Positions 1-5,371 are shown, counted from the stretch's first letter. The stretch: DNA of 11,638 bases from DATCDR01 sp036510575 (GCA_036510575.1 DATCDR010000111.1:1-11638); one strand, 5' to 3'. The notes: generated by a model not told the origin, from the letters alone. Program-made: numbers and translations.

Positions 1-460
1 TCAGCGTGCGACCGAGGTTGCAAATGTCGACGCGTCGCTCGTGCGACTCGCCGAGGACATGATCCAGACGATGTATGACGCACCAGGCGTCGGCCTCGCC
101 GCGCCGCAGGTCGGCGTCCAGCGTCGGCTCTTCGTCTACGACATCGGCGATGGTCCTTTCGCGGTCGTCAACCCTGAGATCGTGGAGTCCTCCGGTGAGT
201 GGAACTACCAGGAGGGTTGCCTCTCGATCCCAGGACTTAGCTGGGACCTCGTTCGTCCGAAGGAGGTCCATCTAAAGGGCTTCGATCTCGACGGCGACGA
301 GCTCGACATCGAGGCCGACGAGCTGTTAGCGCGTTGTTTCCAACATGAGATGGACCACCTGAACGGTGTCTTGATCGTCGAGCGCCTAGATGCCGACACC
401 CGGCGTGAGGCGATGCGGGTTCTCCGGAACCGTGCGCTTGACCCCTCCGTCGTCGGCTAG
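1..460 (+). CDS. def: Peptide deformylase (3' part; start lies upstream of window)
   Basis: Removes the N-formyl group from nascent proteins in the cytoplasm, using a bound metal (usually Fe2+). The reading frame is open from base 2, and the first residues (RATEV then a VRLAEDM helix) match the region after the usual N-terminus, so the true start is outside the window. All three family motifs are present: GVGLAAPQVG (motif 1), EGCLSIPG (motif 2, metal-ligand Cys) and QHEMDHLNG (motif 3, HExxH with two His ligands and the catalytic Glu). Length and C-terminus fit a type 1 deformylase. The stop is TAG at 458-460. fmt follows 33 nt later in the same reading frame, the classic pairing of the enzymes that remove and add the formyl group. 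The GTG at 41 is an internal Val codon, not the start. Confidence 0.96.
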   Translation, partial: QRATEVANVDASLVRLAEDMIQTMYDAPGVGLAAPQVGVQRRLFVYDIGDGPFAVVNPEIVESSGEWNYQEGCLSIPGLSWDLVRPKEVHLKGFDLDGDELDIEADELLARCFQHEMDHLNGVLIVERLDADTRREAMRVLRNRALDPSVVG

Positions 461-482
461 TACCAGAGCACCTCTTTTCTTC

Positions 483-496
483 GAGGCGTTGTAATC
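483..496 (+). promoter_or_regulatory. Ribosome-binding site and ATC start of fmt
   Basis: GAGG at 483-486 lies 7 nt before ATC at 494-496. From the def stop (458-460) to 494 the fmt frame has no ATG, GTG, TTG or CTG codon. ATC falls exactly where homologues have the initiator Met of M-R-L-V-F-L-G. The spacing and homology are seen directly; use of ATC as initiator is inferred. A base-call error (ATG read as ATC) is the main alternative. Confidence 0.65.
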
Positions 497-1417
497 AGAC
501 TCGTCTTCCTCGGTTCACCACCGGTTGCGGCACGCTCGCTTCGCAGCTTCCATGACGCCGGTCATGAGATTGGCTTGGTCGTAACCCAAACAGATCGCCG
601 TCGCGGCCGAGGTGGATCGCTGCAGGCGACCGCCGTCAAGACCGTTGCCGAAGAGCTCGGACTCCCCGTCACGCATCGCATGGGCGATCTGCTCACCCAA
701 GACGTGGATCTCGGGGTAGTCGTTGCTTTTGGCCGGATCATCCCCGCCGCGATCCTGGCGGTAACGCCGATGGTGAATCTGCACCTCTCGCTGCTTCCTC
801 GTTGGCGCGGCGCGGCGCCGATCGAGCGGGCGATCCTCGCTGGTGATCCCTATAGCGGCGTCTCGTTGATGGCACTTGACGAGGGACTCGACACCGGCCC
901 GGTCTATGAGACCATCACGGTCCCGATCGATCCAACCGAGAGCGCTTCCGAGCTCACCTTCCGGCTCGGTGAGCTCGGAACCGATGCACTCCTCGCGCGT
1001 CTTCGAGATGGCGCAGGCGGCCTCGGTCTTGTCACTCCCCAAGTTGGTGAGCCGACCTATGCCGAGAAGCTGACCGTCGCGGATCGCCATCTGGATTTCA
1101 GCGTCTCTGCTGAAGCGTGCCTACGAGTCGTTCGCATCGGGCGTGCGTGGACGACGTTTCGGGGAAAGCGCTTCATTGTGCACGAAGCACACCTGCTCGA
1201 CGCAGCAGCCACTACGGCCGAAGCGCACCAACTGGGCACGCTCACAGACGGGCAGGTGATGACCGCTTCGGGTTGCCTGGTGCTCGATCGAGTCCAACTA
1301 GAAGGGCGTGCTGAGCAGTCGTACTCGCAGTTCGCGAACGGCGCGCACCTAGATGCGGGAGAACTCCTCGGAGATAGTGCAGGTGACGGCCAATCAGGCG
1401 GTAGTCTCCGGCAGTGA
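494..1417 (+). CDS. fmt: Methionyl-tRNA formyltransferase, apparent ATC start
   Basis: Transfers a formyl group from 10-formyl-tetrahydrofolate to Met-tRNA(fMet), making the initiator tRNA. Reading from 494 gives 307 residues, the usual length, beginning (I/M)RLVFLGSPPVA, which is the normal first strand of the cofactor domain. The hydrolase core has VNLHLSLLPRWRGAAPIERA with Asn95 and His97, and GLDTGPV with Asp133. The Asn-to-Asp spacing of 38 equals that of E. coli Fmt (108 to 146). The C-terminal tRNA-binding domain ends VQLEGR...FANGAHLDAGELLG, as expected. The first in-frame canonical start, TTG at 575, would remove the first 27 residues including that strand, so it is rejected. The 3' end overlaps rpe by GTGA. 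The rsmB gene often found between fmt and rpe in actinobacteria is absent. Product certain; start likely but unproven. Confidence 0.93.
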   Translation: MRLVFLGSPPVAARSLRSFHDAGHEIGLVVTQTDRRRGRGGSLQATAVKTVAEELGLPVTHRMGDLLTQDVDLGVVVAFGRIIPAAILAVTPMVNLHLSLLPRWRGAAPIERAILAGDPYSGVSLMALDEGLDTGPVYETITVPIDPTESASELTFRLGELGTDALLARLRDGAGGLGLVTPQVGEPTYAEKLTVADRHLDFSVSAEACLRVVRIGRAWTTFRGKRFIVHEAHLLDAAATTAEAHQLGTLTDGQVMTASGCLVLDRVQLEGRAEQSYSQFANGAHLDAGELLGDSAGDGQSGGSLRQ

Positions 1418-2106
1418 TCCCTACCGGAGAGATTCGTATAGCGCCGTCACTGCTCGCCGCCGATTTCGGCTCGCTCGCAGAGGCAGTCGGCCACGTGGCG
1501 GGCTCGACGAGCTGGCTGCACGTCGACGTGATGGACGGTCACTTCGTGCCGAACCTGACCATCGGCCCGCCGGTCGTTGCCGCGCTGCGCCGACACACCG
1601 GGTCGTTCTTTGACTGCCACTTGATGATGACGAACCCTGGGGACTACCTCCAGGCGTTCCGCGATGCTGGCGCGAACCTGGTGACGCTCCACGTCGAGAT
1701 CGGCGACACCGAGGAGCTGATCGCAAAGGCGCGCCGCGTCGGGCTCCGGGTAGGACTGGCGCTCAACCCGGACACGCCACTTGCCGCGGTAGAGCCGTTC
1801 CTCTCCTCGATCGACTTGTTGTTGGTGATGACGGTCTTTCCCGGCTTTGGCGGCCAGGATTTCATGTCGGAGATGCTTCCAAAGATCGCCCAAGCACAAC
1901 AGATGATCGCAAAACGCGGGCTTTTGGTGACGATCGAGGTCGACGGTGGGATCGACAAGGTGACTGCAGGACCATGTGCGTGCGCAGGGGCGAGGATCTT
2001 TGTGGCAGGGCATTCGGTCTTTGGGGCCGCACGTCCCTGGGAGGCAGTCGAGGAGATCCGTGCCGCGATCGTCGGCGCGCTCGACGCTCGACCACTCGAT
2101 TTCTAG
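1414..2106 (+). CDS. rpe: Ribulose-phosphate 3-epimerase
   Basis: Interconverts D-ribulose 5-phosphate and D-xylulose 5-phosphate in the pentose phosphate pathway (and Calvin cycle where present); cytoplasmic metal-dependent TIM barrel. The 230-residue length is typical. Visible motifs: IAPSLLAADF (9-18), LHVDVMDGHFVPNLTIGP (35-52) with metal and catalytic residues His36, Asp38 and Asp41, DCHLMMTNP (67-75) with metal-ligand His69, MTVFPGFGGQ (139-148), and EVDGGI (175-180) with metal-ligand Asp177. The GTG start overlaps the fmt stop as GTGA, indicating translational coupling. Two small departures: the PGFGGQ loop is preceded by Phe142 where Asn or Glu is common, and the phosphate-binding turn reads AGHSVFG rather than the usual AGSAVFG. 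All catalytic residues are intact, so I expect an active enzyme. Confidence 0.96.
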   Translation: MIPTGEIRIAPSLLAADFGSLAEAVGHVAGSTSWLHVDVMDGHFVPNLTIGPPVVAALRRHTGSFFDCHLMMTNPGDYLQAFRDAGANLVTLHVEIGDTEELIAKARRVGLRVGLALNPDTPLAAVEPFLSSIDLLLVMTVFPGFGGQDFMSEMLPKIAQAQQMIAKRGLLVTIEVDGGIDKVTAGPCACAGARIFVAGHSVFGAARPWEAVEEIRAAIVGALDARPLDF

Positions 2107-2128
2107 CCCCACGACCAACCGTCTCAAG

Positions 2129-2157
2129 TTGAGTACCTGGCCTTAATCGGCCACGCT
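2129..2157 (+). promoter_or_regulatory. Possible hisG promoter with an internal inverted repeat
   Basis: The 57-nt gap before hisG holds TTGAGT (2129-2134), a plausible -35. A weak -10 (CACGCT, 2152-2157) follows after 17 nt; it would place the transcript start on the hisG ATG. Between them is the inverted repeat TGGCC-N6-GGCCA (2138-2153), which could be an operator or a chance palindrome. The -10 match is poor and the call is tentative. Confidence 0.25.
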
Positions 2158-2163
2158 AGAGGG

Positions 2164-3039
2164 ATGCTGCGTCTCGTTCTTCCCAAAGGCTCGCTCGAGA
2201 GTGCCACCCTCGAGCTGTTTCTCAGTGCCGATCTGGCGGTGAAGCGGAGCTCAGACGTCGACTACCGCGCCTCGATCGACGACCCCCGCGTCAGTGAGGT
2301 CCGGATCCTTCGACCCCAGGAGATCCCCGTGTACGTCGCCGAGGGACTCTTCGACATCGGGATCACCGGCAGGGACTGGATCGAAGAGACCGGGGCGGAG
2401 GTCGTCTCACTCGGTCAGCTGCAGTACTCAAAGGCCACGAGCAACCCGATCCGGGTCGTCGTCGCTGTCGAGAACGACTCGCCGGTACGAAAGATCGAGG
2501 ATCTCCCAGACGGCGTGCGAGTCTCGACGGAGTACCCGGTGCTCACCAAGCGGTTCTTTACCTCGCGTGGGATCGACGCCGACGTCCGCCTCTCCTACGG
2601 GGCGACCGAAGCCAAGATCCCAGAGATCGCCGACGCGATCGTCGAGATCACTGAGACCGGACGCGCGATCCGCCAGGCAGGCCTTCGTATCATCGAGACG
2701 ATTCTCGAGTCCTATACCGAGCTCGTCGCCAACCCGACGTCGTTCGCGGACCCCGCGAAGGCCCACGCCATGGGCCAGCTAAAGACGTTGCTCGACGGCG
2801 CGCTCGCCGCCAGGGGTCAGGTGCTCGTGAAGTTGAATGTGCCAGAGTCACAGCTCGACGCGGTGATCGCGGTGTTGCCGGCGATGAAAAGCCCGACGAT
2901 CTCGAAGCTCTTCGGCGACCAGGGTTATGCACTCGAGACCGTCGTCGCCAAGGCGGAGATCAACACGCTGATCCCAGCTCTCAAGGATCACGGCGCAACC
3001 GACATCCTCGAGCTGCCGCTTTCAAAGATCGTGCCGTGA
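2164..3039 (+). CDS. hisG: ATP phosphoribosyltransferase, long form
   Basis: First step of histidine biosynthesis: condenses ATP with PRPP to phosphoribosyl-ATP. At 291 residues this is the long (HisG-L) form, which forms homohexamers, needs no HisZ partner and is feedback-inhibited by histidine. The N-terminus LRLVLPKGSLE (2-12), the FDIGITGRDWIEETG loop (63-77) and the PRPP-binding segment SYGATEAKIPEIADAIVEIT (144-163) are typical. The C-terminal regulatory ACT-like domain is about 215-291 (MKSPTISKLF, then a final ILELPLSKIV strand). The ATG at 2164 matches the family start. AGAGGG abuts the ATG with no spacer, too close for a working Shine-Dalgarno, so a leaderless transcript is possible. 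A cold-shock-domain gene overlaps its stop by 4 nt (GTGA). No other his gene is in the window. Confidence 0.96.
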   Translation: MLRLVLPKGSLESATLELFLSADLAVKRSSDVDYRASIDDPRVSEVRILRPQEIPVYVAEGLFDIGITGRDWIEETGAEVVSLGQLQYSKATSNPIRVVVAVENDSPVRKIEDLPDGVRVSTEYPVLTKRFFTSRGIDADVRLSYGATEAKIPEIADAIVEITETGRAIRQAGLRIIETILESYTELVANPTSFADPAKAHAMGQLKTLLDGALAARGQVLVKLNVPESQLDAVIAVLPAMKSPTISKLFGDQGYALETVVAKAEINTLIPALKDHGATDILELPLSKIVP

Positions 3040-3317
3040 CGGCATCGAGCGGCGATAGTGCGCCGCCACCAGTAGCCAGGGGGGCCGTGCTCGCGCCAGG
3101 CCTTCTGCGAGCGAGGCGGGGAACGGTGGTCTCGTTCGACATCGACGCCGGCCTCGGTGAGGTAGCTAGCGACAAGGGAGAGATCTTCGGCTTCCACTGC
3201 ACCGCAATCGCAGGTGGCGAGCGGGTGATCGAGGTCGGGACAGCGGTGGTGTTCTCGCTTCGTGCCTTCCACCGTGGCGAGCTACAAGCCACTGATCTGG
3301 TCAGCGTAAAGGCCTAG
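3036..3317 (+). CDS. Small divergent cold-shock-domain protein
   Basis: A 93-residue protein starting with GTG that overlaps the hisG stop as GTGA, so it is probably co-translated with hisG. After a low-complexity N-terminus (1-25), residues about 28-92 follow the cold-shock OB-fold pattern: RGTVVSFDIDAGLGEV, then IFGFHCTAI, a GT-x-V-x-F strand, and a final G-x-L-x-A-x-x-L-V strand. Classic cold-shock proteins bind single-stranded RNA/DNA through aromatic RNP1 (KGFGFI) and RNP2 (VFVHF) motifs. Here these read AGLGEV (38-43) and IFGFHC (50-55), so most of the exposed aromatics are gone and nucleic-acid binding may be weak or altered. Fold assignment is fairly secure; function is unknown. The neighbour hisG does not define a role. 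Confidence 0.72.
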   Translation: MTASSGDSAPPPVARGAVLAPGLLRARRGTVVSFDIDAGLGEVASDKGEIFGFHCTAIAGGERVIEVGTAVVFSLRAFHRGELQATDLVSVKA

Positions 3318-3318
3318 G

Positions 3319-3336
3319 TCGGCGGACCGCCGCCGG
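3319..3336. terminator. Hairpin between convergent genes
   Basis: In the 30-nt gap between the cold-shock-like gene (+) and the DUF1844-like gene (-), CGGCGG (3320-3325) pairs with CCGCCG (3330-3335) around an ACCG loop, with a possible closing T-G pair. The position between converging stop codons suits a bidirectional terminator. Neither strand shows a T-run after the stem, so it is not a textbook intrinsic terminator. Confidence 0.4.
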
Positions 3337-3347
3337 AGAAGCGCTCT

Positions 3348-3800
3348 CTAGGTCGCGGGCGGATCGGCTACTTGCTCGTTGGCCTGGGCATTTGCGGCCG
3401 CTGAGATCTGCACGAAGGCGAGGCGCAGCTGCGCGAGCCCATCACGAAGCGTTTCGGTAGCTGCACCGAGGCGACCGTCGAGGCCCTCGACGAGCGCACC
3501 GAAGGCGTCGATGGCAAGTCGCGCCGACGGCAGGTTCGGCGGCTGATGGCCGAGGTGGATCGCCGCCAGCTGGAACAGGCCGTAGCAGTGGTTGGCGATG
3601 ACTTCTTCCACCGGAGCCGCCAGCAGCTCCGCTTCGAGCGCTGCCATCTCCTCGATGACTTGTTGTTGGGAGGGGTCGAGATCGCTCGGTGTCGGACGGG
3701 TCGCTTGGCTCGTCGCGCCCGCAAGTGGGCTCGACGGGTTCGCGGCTTGGTCCGCGCGAGGTACGTCGTGTTCTCCGTCTGGTGTCCATAGGCTGCTCAC
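3348..3800 (-). CDS. DUF1844-like protein, divergent from infC
   Basis: A 150-residue protein of unknown function. The first 45 residues are Pro/Ala/Ser-rich and probably disordered. Residues about 46-135 are helical: a short acidic coiled-coil-like stretch (QQQVIEEMAALEAELLAAP), then PVEEVIANHCYGLFQLAAIHLG, PPNLPSARLAIDAFGALVEGL and a final LRDGLAQLRLAFVQI helix. The order (a helix with a hydrophobic x-H-L-G end, a proline break, an A-R-x-x-I-D helix, a terminal R-L-x-x-V helix) matches DUF1844, which actinobacteria commonly carry beside infC. I recognised it from this pattern and context only. There is no signal peptide or membrane span. The GTG start at 3800 has no strong Shine-Dalgarno but lies just downstream of a good promoter. 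It reads away from infC. Confidence 0.75.
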   Translation of the reverse strand: MSSLWTPDGEHDVPRADQAANPSSPLAGATSQATRPTPSDLDPSQQQVIEEMAALEAELLAAPVEEVIANHCYGLFQLAAIHLGHQPPNLPSARLAIDAFGALVEGLDGRLGAATETLRDGLAQLRLAFVQISAAANAQANEQVADPPAT

Positions 3801-3820
3801 GCTGCTAGCCTAGGTAAAAA

Positions 3821-3849
3821 TTTATAGGGAAGCGGAGCCGATCTGTCGA
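3821..3849 (-). promoter_or_regulatory. Promoter of the DUF1844-like gene
   Basis: On the minus strand, TCGACA (plus 3844-3849) and TATAAA (plus 3821-3826) are separated by exactly 17 nt, one mismatch from the sigma-70 -35 consensus and close to the -10. Transcription would start near 3814, about 14 nt before the GTG at 3800. The AT-rich block 3815-3826 is the only one between the divergent genes and probably also serves infC, but I see no convincing plus-strand -35/-10 pair. Confidence 0.65.
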
Positions 3850-3854
3850 CTCCC

Positions 3855-3881
3855 ACCCGGTCGTGCGTGCACGCGCCGGGT
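3855..3881 (+). ncRNA. First stem-loop of the infC leader
   Basis: ACCCGG (3855-3860) pairs with CCGGGT (3876-3881), and inside it CGTG (3862-3865) pairs with CACG (3870-3873) around a CGTG loop. This GC-rich imperfect stem lies in the 5' half of the infC leader, upstream of the alternative helices. It may be part of a regulatory leader, perhaps bound by L20 or IF3, but I recognise no known class. Confidence 0.45.
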
Positions 3882-3894
3882 CCACGTCGGAAGA

Positions 3895-3954
3895 CGGGCA
3901 CGCGACCCTGCGTGCCGCGCCAATGGCGGCACGACTTGAGAGGAGTGGTGCCCG
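3895..3954 (+). promoter_or_regulatory. Candidate two-state RNA switch in the infC leader
   Basis: Three perfectly complementary helices share strands. Helix A: GGCACGC (3897-3903) with GCGTGCC (3910-3916), 6-nt loop. Helix B: CGTGCCGC (3911-3918) with GCGGCACG (3926-3933), 7-nt loop. Helix C: CGGGCAC (3895-3901) with GTGCCCG (3948-3954). A excludes both B and C, while B nests inside C. C occupies all but two bases of the 9-nt spacer between the infC Shine-Dalgarno (3941-3945) and the ATC start (3955). A would leave the ribosome site open and B plus C would block it. Complementarity is seen directly; the switching is inferred. Confidence 0.5.
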
Positions 3955-3957
3955 ATC
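3938..3957 (+). promoter_or_regulatory. Ribosome-binding site and ATC start of infC
   Basis: GAGAGGAG (3938-3945) is the best Shine-Dalgarno match near infC. AGGAG ends 9 nt before ATC (3955-3957). An in-frame TGA at 3937-3939 sets the upstream limit, and between it and ATG 3988 the only near-cognate start is this ATC. The ATG at 3988 has AAGG directly abutting it, with no spacer, and sits where homologues have the internal Ile of P-R-I-N. Confidence 0.72.
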
Positions 3958-4746
3958 TCCACAGTTCCCAGCGCTACCGAGCCAAGGATGAACGACAAGA
4001 TCCGCGTTCGTGAGGTTCGCCTCGTGGATCCTGACGGAACCCAGCTCGGAATCAAGTCTCTTCCTGAGGCGCTCCAGATCGCTCGAGATCTGGATCTCGA
4101 CTTAGTCGAAGTGGCGCCGCTCGCGAATCCGCCGGTCTGCCGCATCATGGACTACGGCAAATTCAAGTTCGACGAAGCGCAGCGCCAGAAAGAGTCCCGG
4201 CGCAAGGGATCGTCCACCGGCATCAAGGAGATGAAGTACCGGCCGAAGATCGGCAAGGGTGACTTCGATACCAAGACGCGCCAAGTTGCCAAGTTCCTGG
4301 CGGATGGACACAAAGTGAAGGTCACGATCATGTTCCGGGGTAGGGAGGTCTTCCATCCTGAGCTCGGAAGGAAGATTCTCGACGGCATCGCCGAGGTTGT
4401 GGAGGGCTCCGCCAAGATAGAGTCCGAGGCTCGCCTCGACGGCCGCAACATGGTGATGGTTCTGGCACCCGATCGTCGGGCTCGTCAGTCCCAGGCAGCA
4501 AGAACGGGGAACGGAAGTGCTGAGGGTGCGCCGAGGGTGGCGTCGGCCGAGGCGTCTGCTACTCCAGCGGTTCTCGTGGCGAGTGCACCCGCACCCGCCA
4601 CATCAGCGGCAAGTGCAGCATCTCCGGCTCCACCAGCAGCTCCTGCTCCACCAGCAGTTCCGGCAACAACTGCAACACCAACTGAGATCGCAGACGCGGT
4701 AGCTGAAACAGTAAAGGACACCCCAGATGCCAAAGATGAAGACTGA
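3955..4746 (+). CDS. infC: Translation initiation factor IF-3 with long C-terminal tail, ATC start
   Basis: Binds the 30S subunit, prevents premature 50S joining and checks the start codon and initiator tRNA. From ATC 3955 the protein has 263 residues. ISTVPSATEPRMNDKIRVREV matches the conserved EPRIND(R/K)IRV entry to the N-domain, so coding clearly begins before ATG 3988. The N-domain runs to about 75 (LDLVEVAPLANPPVCRIMDY). A basic linker and the C-domain follow to about 173 (MFRGRE, LDGRNMVMVLAP). Residues 174-263 are an extra Ala/Pro/Ser/Thr-rich tail ending in an acidic stretch; E. coli IF3 lacks it. The tail uses CCA, GCA, ACA and ACT codons more than its neighbours and holds an 18-nt-period repeat. 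Its last 20 nt overlap rpmI. E. coli infC uses AUU and is autoregulated by IF3 rejecting that codon; the same is likely here. Confidence 0.94.
   Translation: MSTVPSATEPRMNDKIRVREVRLVDPDGTQLGIKSLPEALQIARDLDLDLVEVAPLANPPVCRIMDYGKFKFDEAQRQKESRRKGSSTGIKEMKYRPKIGKGDFDTKTRQVAKFLADGHKVKVTIMFRGREVFHPELGRKILDGIAEVVEGSAKIESEARLDGRNMVMVLAPDRRARQSQAARTGNGSAEGAPRVASAEASATPAVLVASAPAPATSAASAASPAPPAAPAPPAVPATTATPTEIADAVAETVKDTPDAKDED
4627..4657 (+). repeat. Short direct repeat in the IF-3 tail coding region
   Basis: GCTCCACCAGCAG occurs at 4627-4639 and again at 4645-4657, a period of 18 nt (six codons), both in the same frame and encoding A-P-P-A. It is consistent with slippage expansion of the Ala/Pro tail of IF3. 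Confidence 0.8.
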
Positions 4747-4921
4747 CCGAGGCGCAGCGGCGCGATTCAAGGTCACTCCGACTGGGAAGATCCTTCGTCG
4801 CAAGGCCAACCGCGGCCACCTGATGGAGAAGAAGTCCTCGACTCGGACCCGTCGCCTGGCAGGTGATGGAGTCGTTTCCTCAGCCGACCGGCGGGCAGTC
4901 CGCCGAATGCTCGGTATCTAG
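4727..4921 (+). CDS. rpmI: Large ribosomal subunit protein bL35
   Basis: A small basic protein of the 50S subunit, 64 residues, full family length. MPKMKTDRGAAARFKVTPTG (1-20) and the KKSSTRTRRL segment are hallmark L35 sequence. The ATG at 4727 lies inside the end of infC, so the genes overlap by 20 nt in different frames. AAAGGA (4713-4718) sits 8 nt upstream, within the infC tail, and provides a normal ribosome site. This is the standard infC-rpmI-rplT order, but the overlap is more extreme than the usual short gap. It suggests coupled IF3 and L35 synthesis. Confidence 0.97.
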   Translation: MPKMKTDRGAAARFKVTPTGKILRRKANRGHLMEKKSSTRTRRLAGDGVVSSADRRAVRRMLGI

Positions 4922-4927
4922 CTTTTC

Positions 4928-4944
4928 GGCGCCCACGCGGCGCC
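4928..4944 (+). repeat. Perfect hairpin between rpmI and rplT
   Basis: GGCGCC (4928-4933) and GGCGCC (4939-4944) pair around a CACGC loop, 6 bp of pure G-C, in the 54-nt gap between rpmI and rplT. No T-run follows, so it is probably not a terminator. It ends 19 nt before the rplT Shine-Dalgarno and could be a processing or pausing site, or a protein-binding stem. Confidence 0.5.
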
Positions 4945-4975
4945 TGGTCGATCATCCCGTACGAAAGGAGCACCG

Positions 4976-5371
4976 ATGGCGAGGGTAAAACGCGCTGTCC
5001 ACGCGAAAAAGCACCACAAGGCGGTACTTGAACGCGCCAAGGGCTATTACGGCAATAAGTCACGTACGTTTCGCGCTGCAAACGAGCAGGTCAACCACTC
5101 GATGGCGTATGCCTACCGGGACCGTCGGGCACGAAAGGGTGACTTCCGCCGGCTTTGGATCCAGCGGATCAACGCCGCGGCACGCCTGAACGGCATCTCC
5201 TACTCCCGGCTCATCTCCGGACTGCGCCTGGCGGAGGTCGACGTCGACCGCAAGATGCTCGCTGACCTCGCCGTCAGAGATGCTGGAGCATTCACCAAGC
5301 TCGTCGAGATCGCCGCTGAGGCAAATGCGAAAGAGGCCGCCGAACGGGTCAGTTCCGGAGTGGCTTCCTGA
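4976..5371 (+). CDS. rplT: Large ribosomal subunit protein bL20
   Basis: Binds 23S rRNA early in 50S assembly; in several bacteria it also represses its own operon by binding the mRNA. The first 115 or so residues are canonical: MARVKRAVHAKKHHKAVLER, GYYGNKSRTFRAANEQV, YRDRRARKGDFRRLWIQRIN, ARLNGISYSRLISGL and then MLADLAVRDAGAFTKLV. At 131 residues it is slightly longer than most L20s, with an extra Ala/Glu-rich end. AAAGGAG (4964-4970) 5 nt before the ATG is the strongest ribosome site in the window. The TGA at 5369-5371 overlaps the CTG of the following methyltransferase gene (CTGA). Confidence 0.98.
   Translation: MARVKRAVHAKKHHKAVLERAKGYYGNKSRTFRAANEQVNHSMAYAYRDRRARKGDFRRLWIQRINAAARLNGISYSRLISGLRLAEVDVDRKMLADLAVRDAGAFTKLVEIAAEANAKEAAERVSSGVAS
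5357..5370 (+). promoter_or_regulatory. Ribosome-binding site and CTG start of the SpoU/TrmH gene
   Basis: GGAG (5357-5360) lies 7 nt before CTG (5368-5370), which overlaps the rplT stop as CTGA. The frame is open from a TGA at 5317-5319 and has no ATG, GTG or TTG before TTG 5410. TTG 5410 has no comparable Shine-Dalgarno and would discard the N-terminal LGFRHQRVQRLRRL stretch. Confidence 0.6.

Noticed and set aside
458..494. Def-Fmt fusion by read-through of the TAG stop
   Set aside because: The two genes share a frame, but fmt has its own Shine-Dalgarno and the 11 linker codons are not protein-like; nothing marks the TAG as a recoding site.
575..577. TTG as start of fmt
   Set aside because: It would delete the first 27 residues, including the conserved first strand of the cofactor domain, and has no well-placed Shine-Dalgarno.
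1447..2127. 226-codon minus-strand frame antisense to rpe
   Set aside because: A shadow of rpe coding; no recognisable domain and the sense protein is canonical.
3801..3954. Known L20 leader RNA of the Firmicutes or enterobacterial type
   Set aside because: The leader is structured, but I could not match its helices to those described leaders, so no named family is claimed.
3923..3991. 22-codon leader ORF (ATG 3923 to TGA 3991) that overlaps ATG 3988 of infC as ATGA
   Set aside because: It has no Shine-Dalgarno, its start lies in a hairpin loop, and homology puts the infC start upstream of 3988. Coupling to the ATG remains a minor alternative.
4928..4944. Intrinsic terminator between rpmI and rplT
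   Set aside because: The stem lacks a following T-run on the plus strand, and a terminator inside this operon would cut off rplT and pheST.
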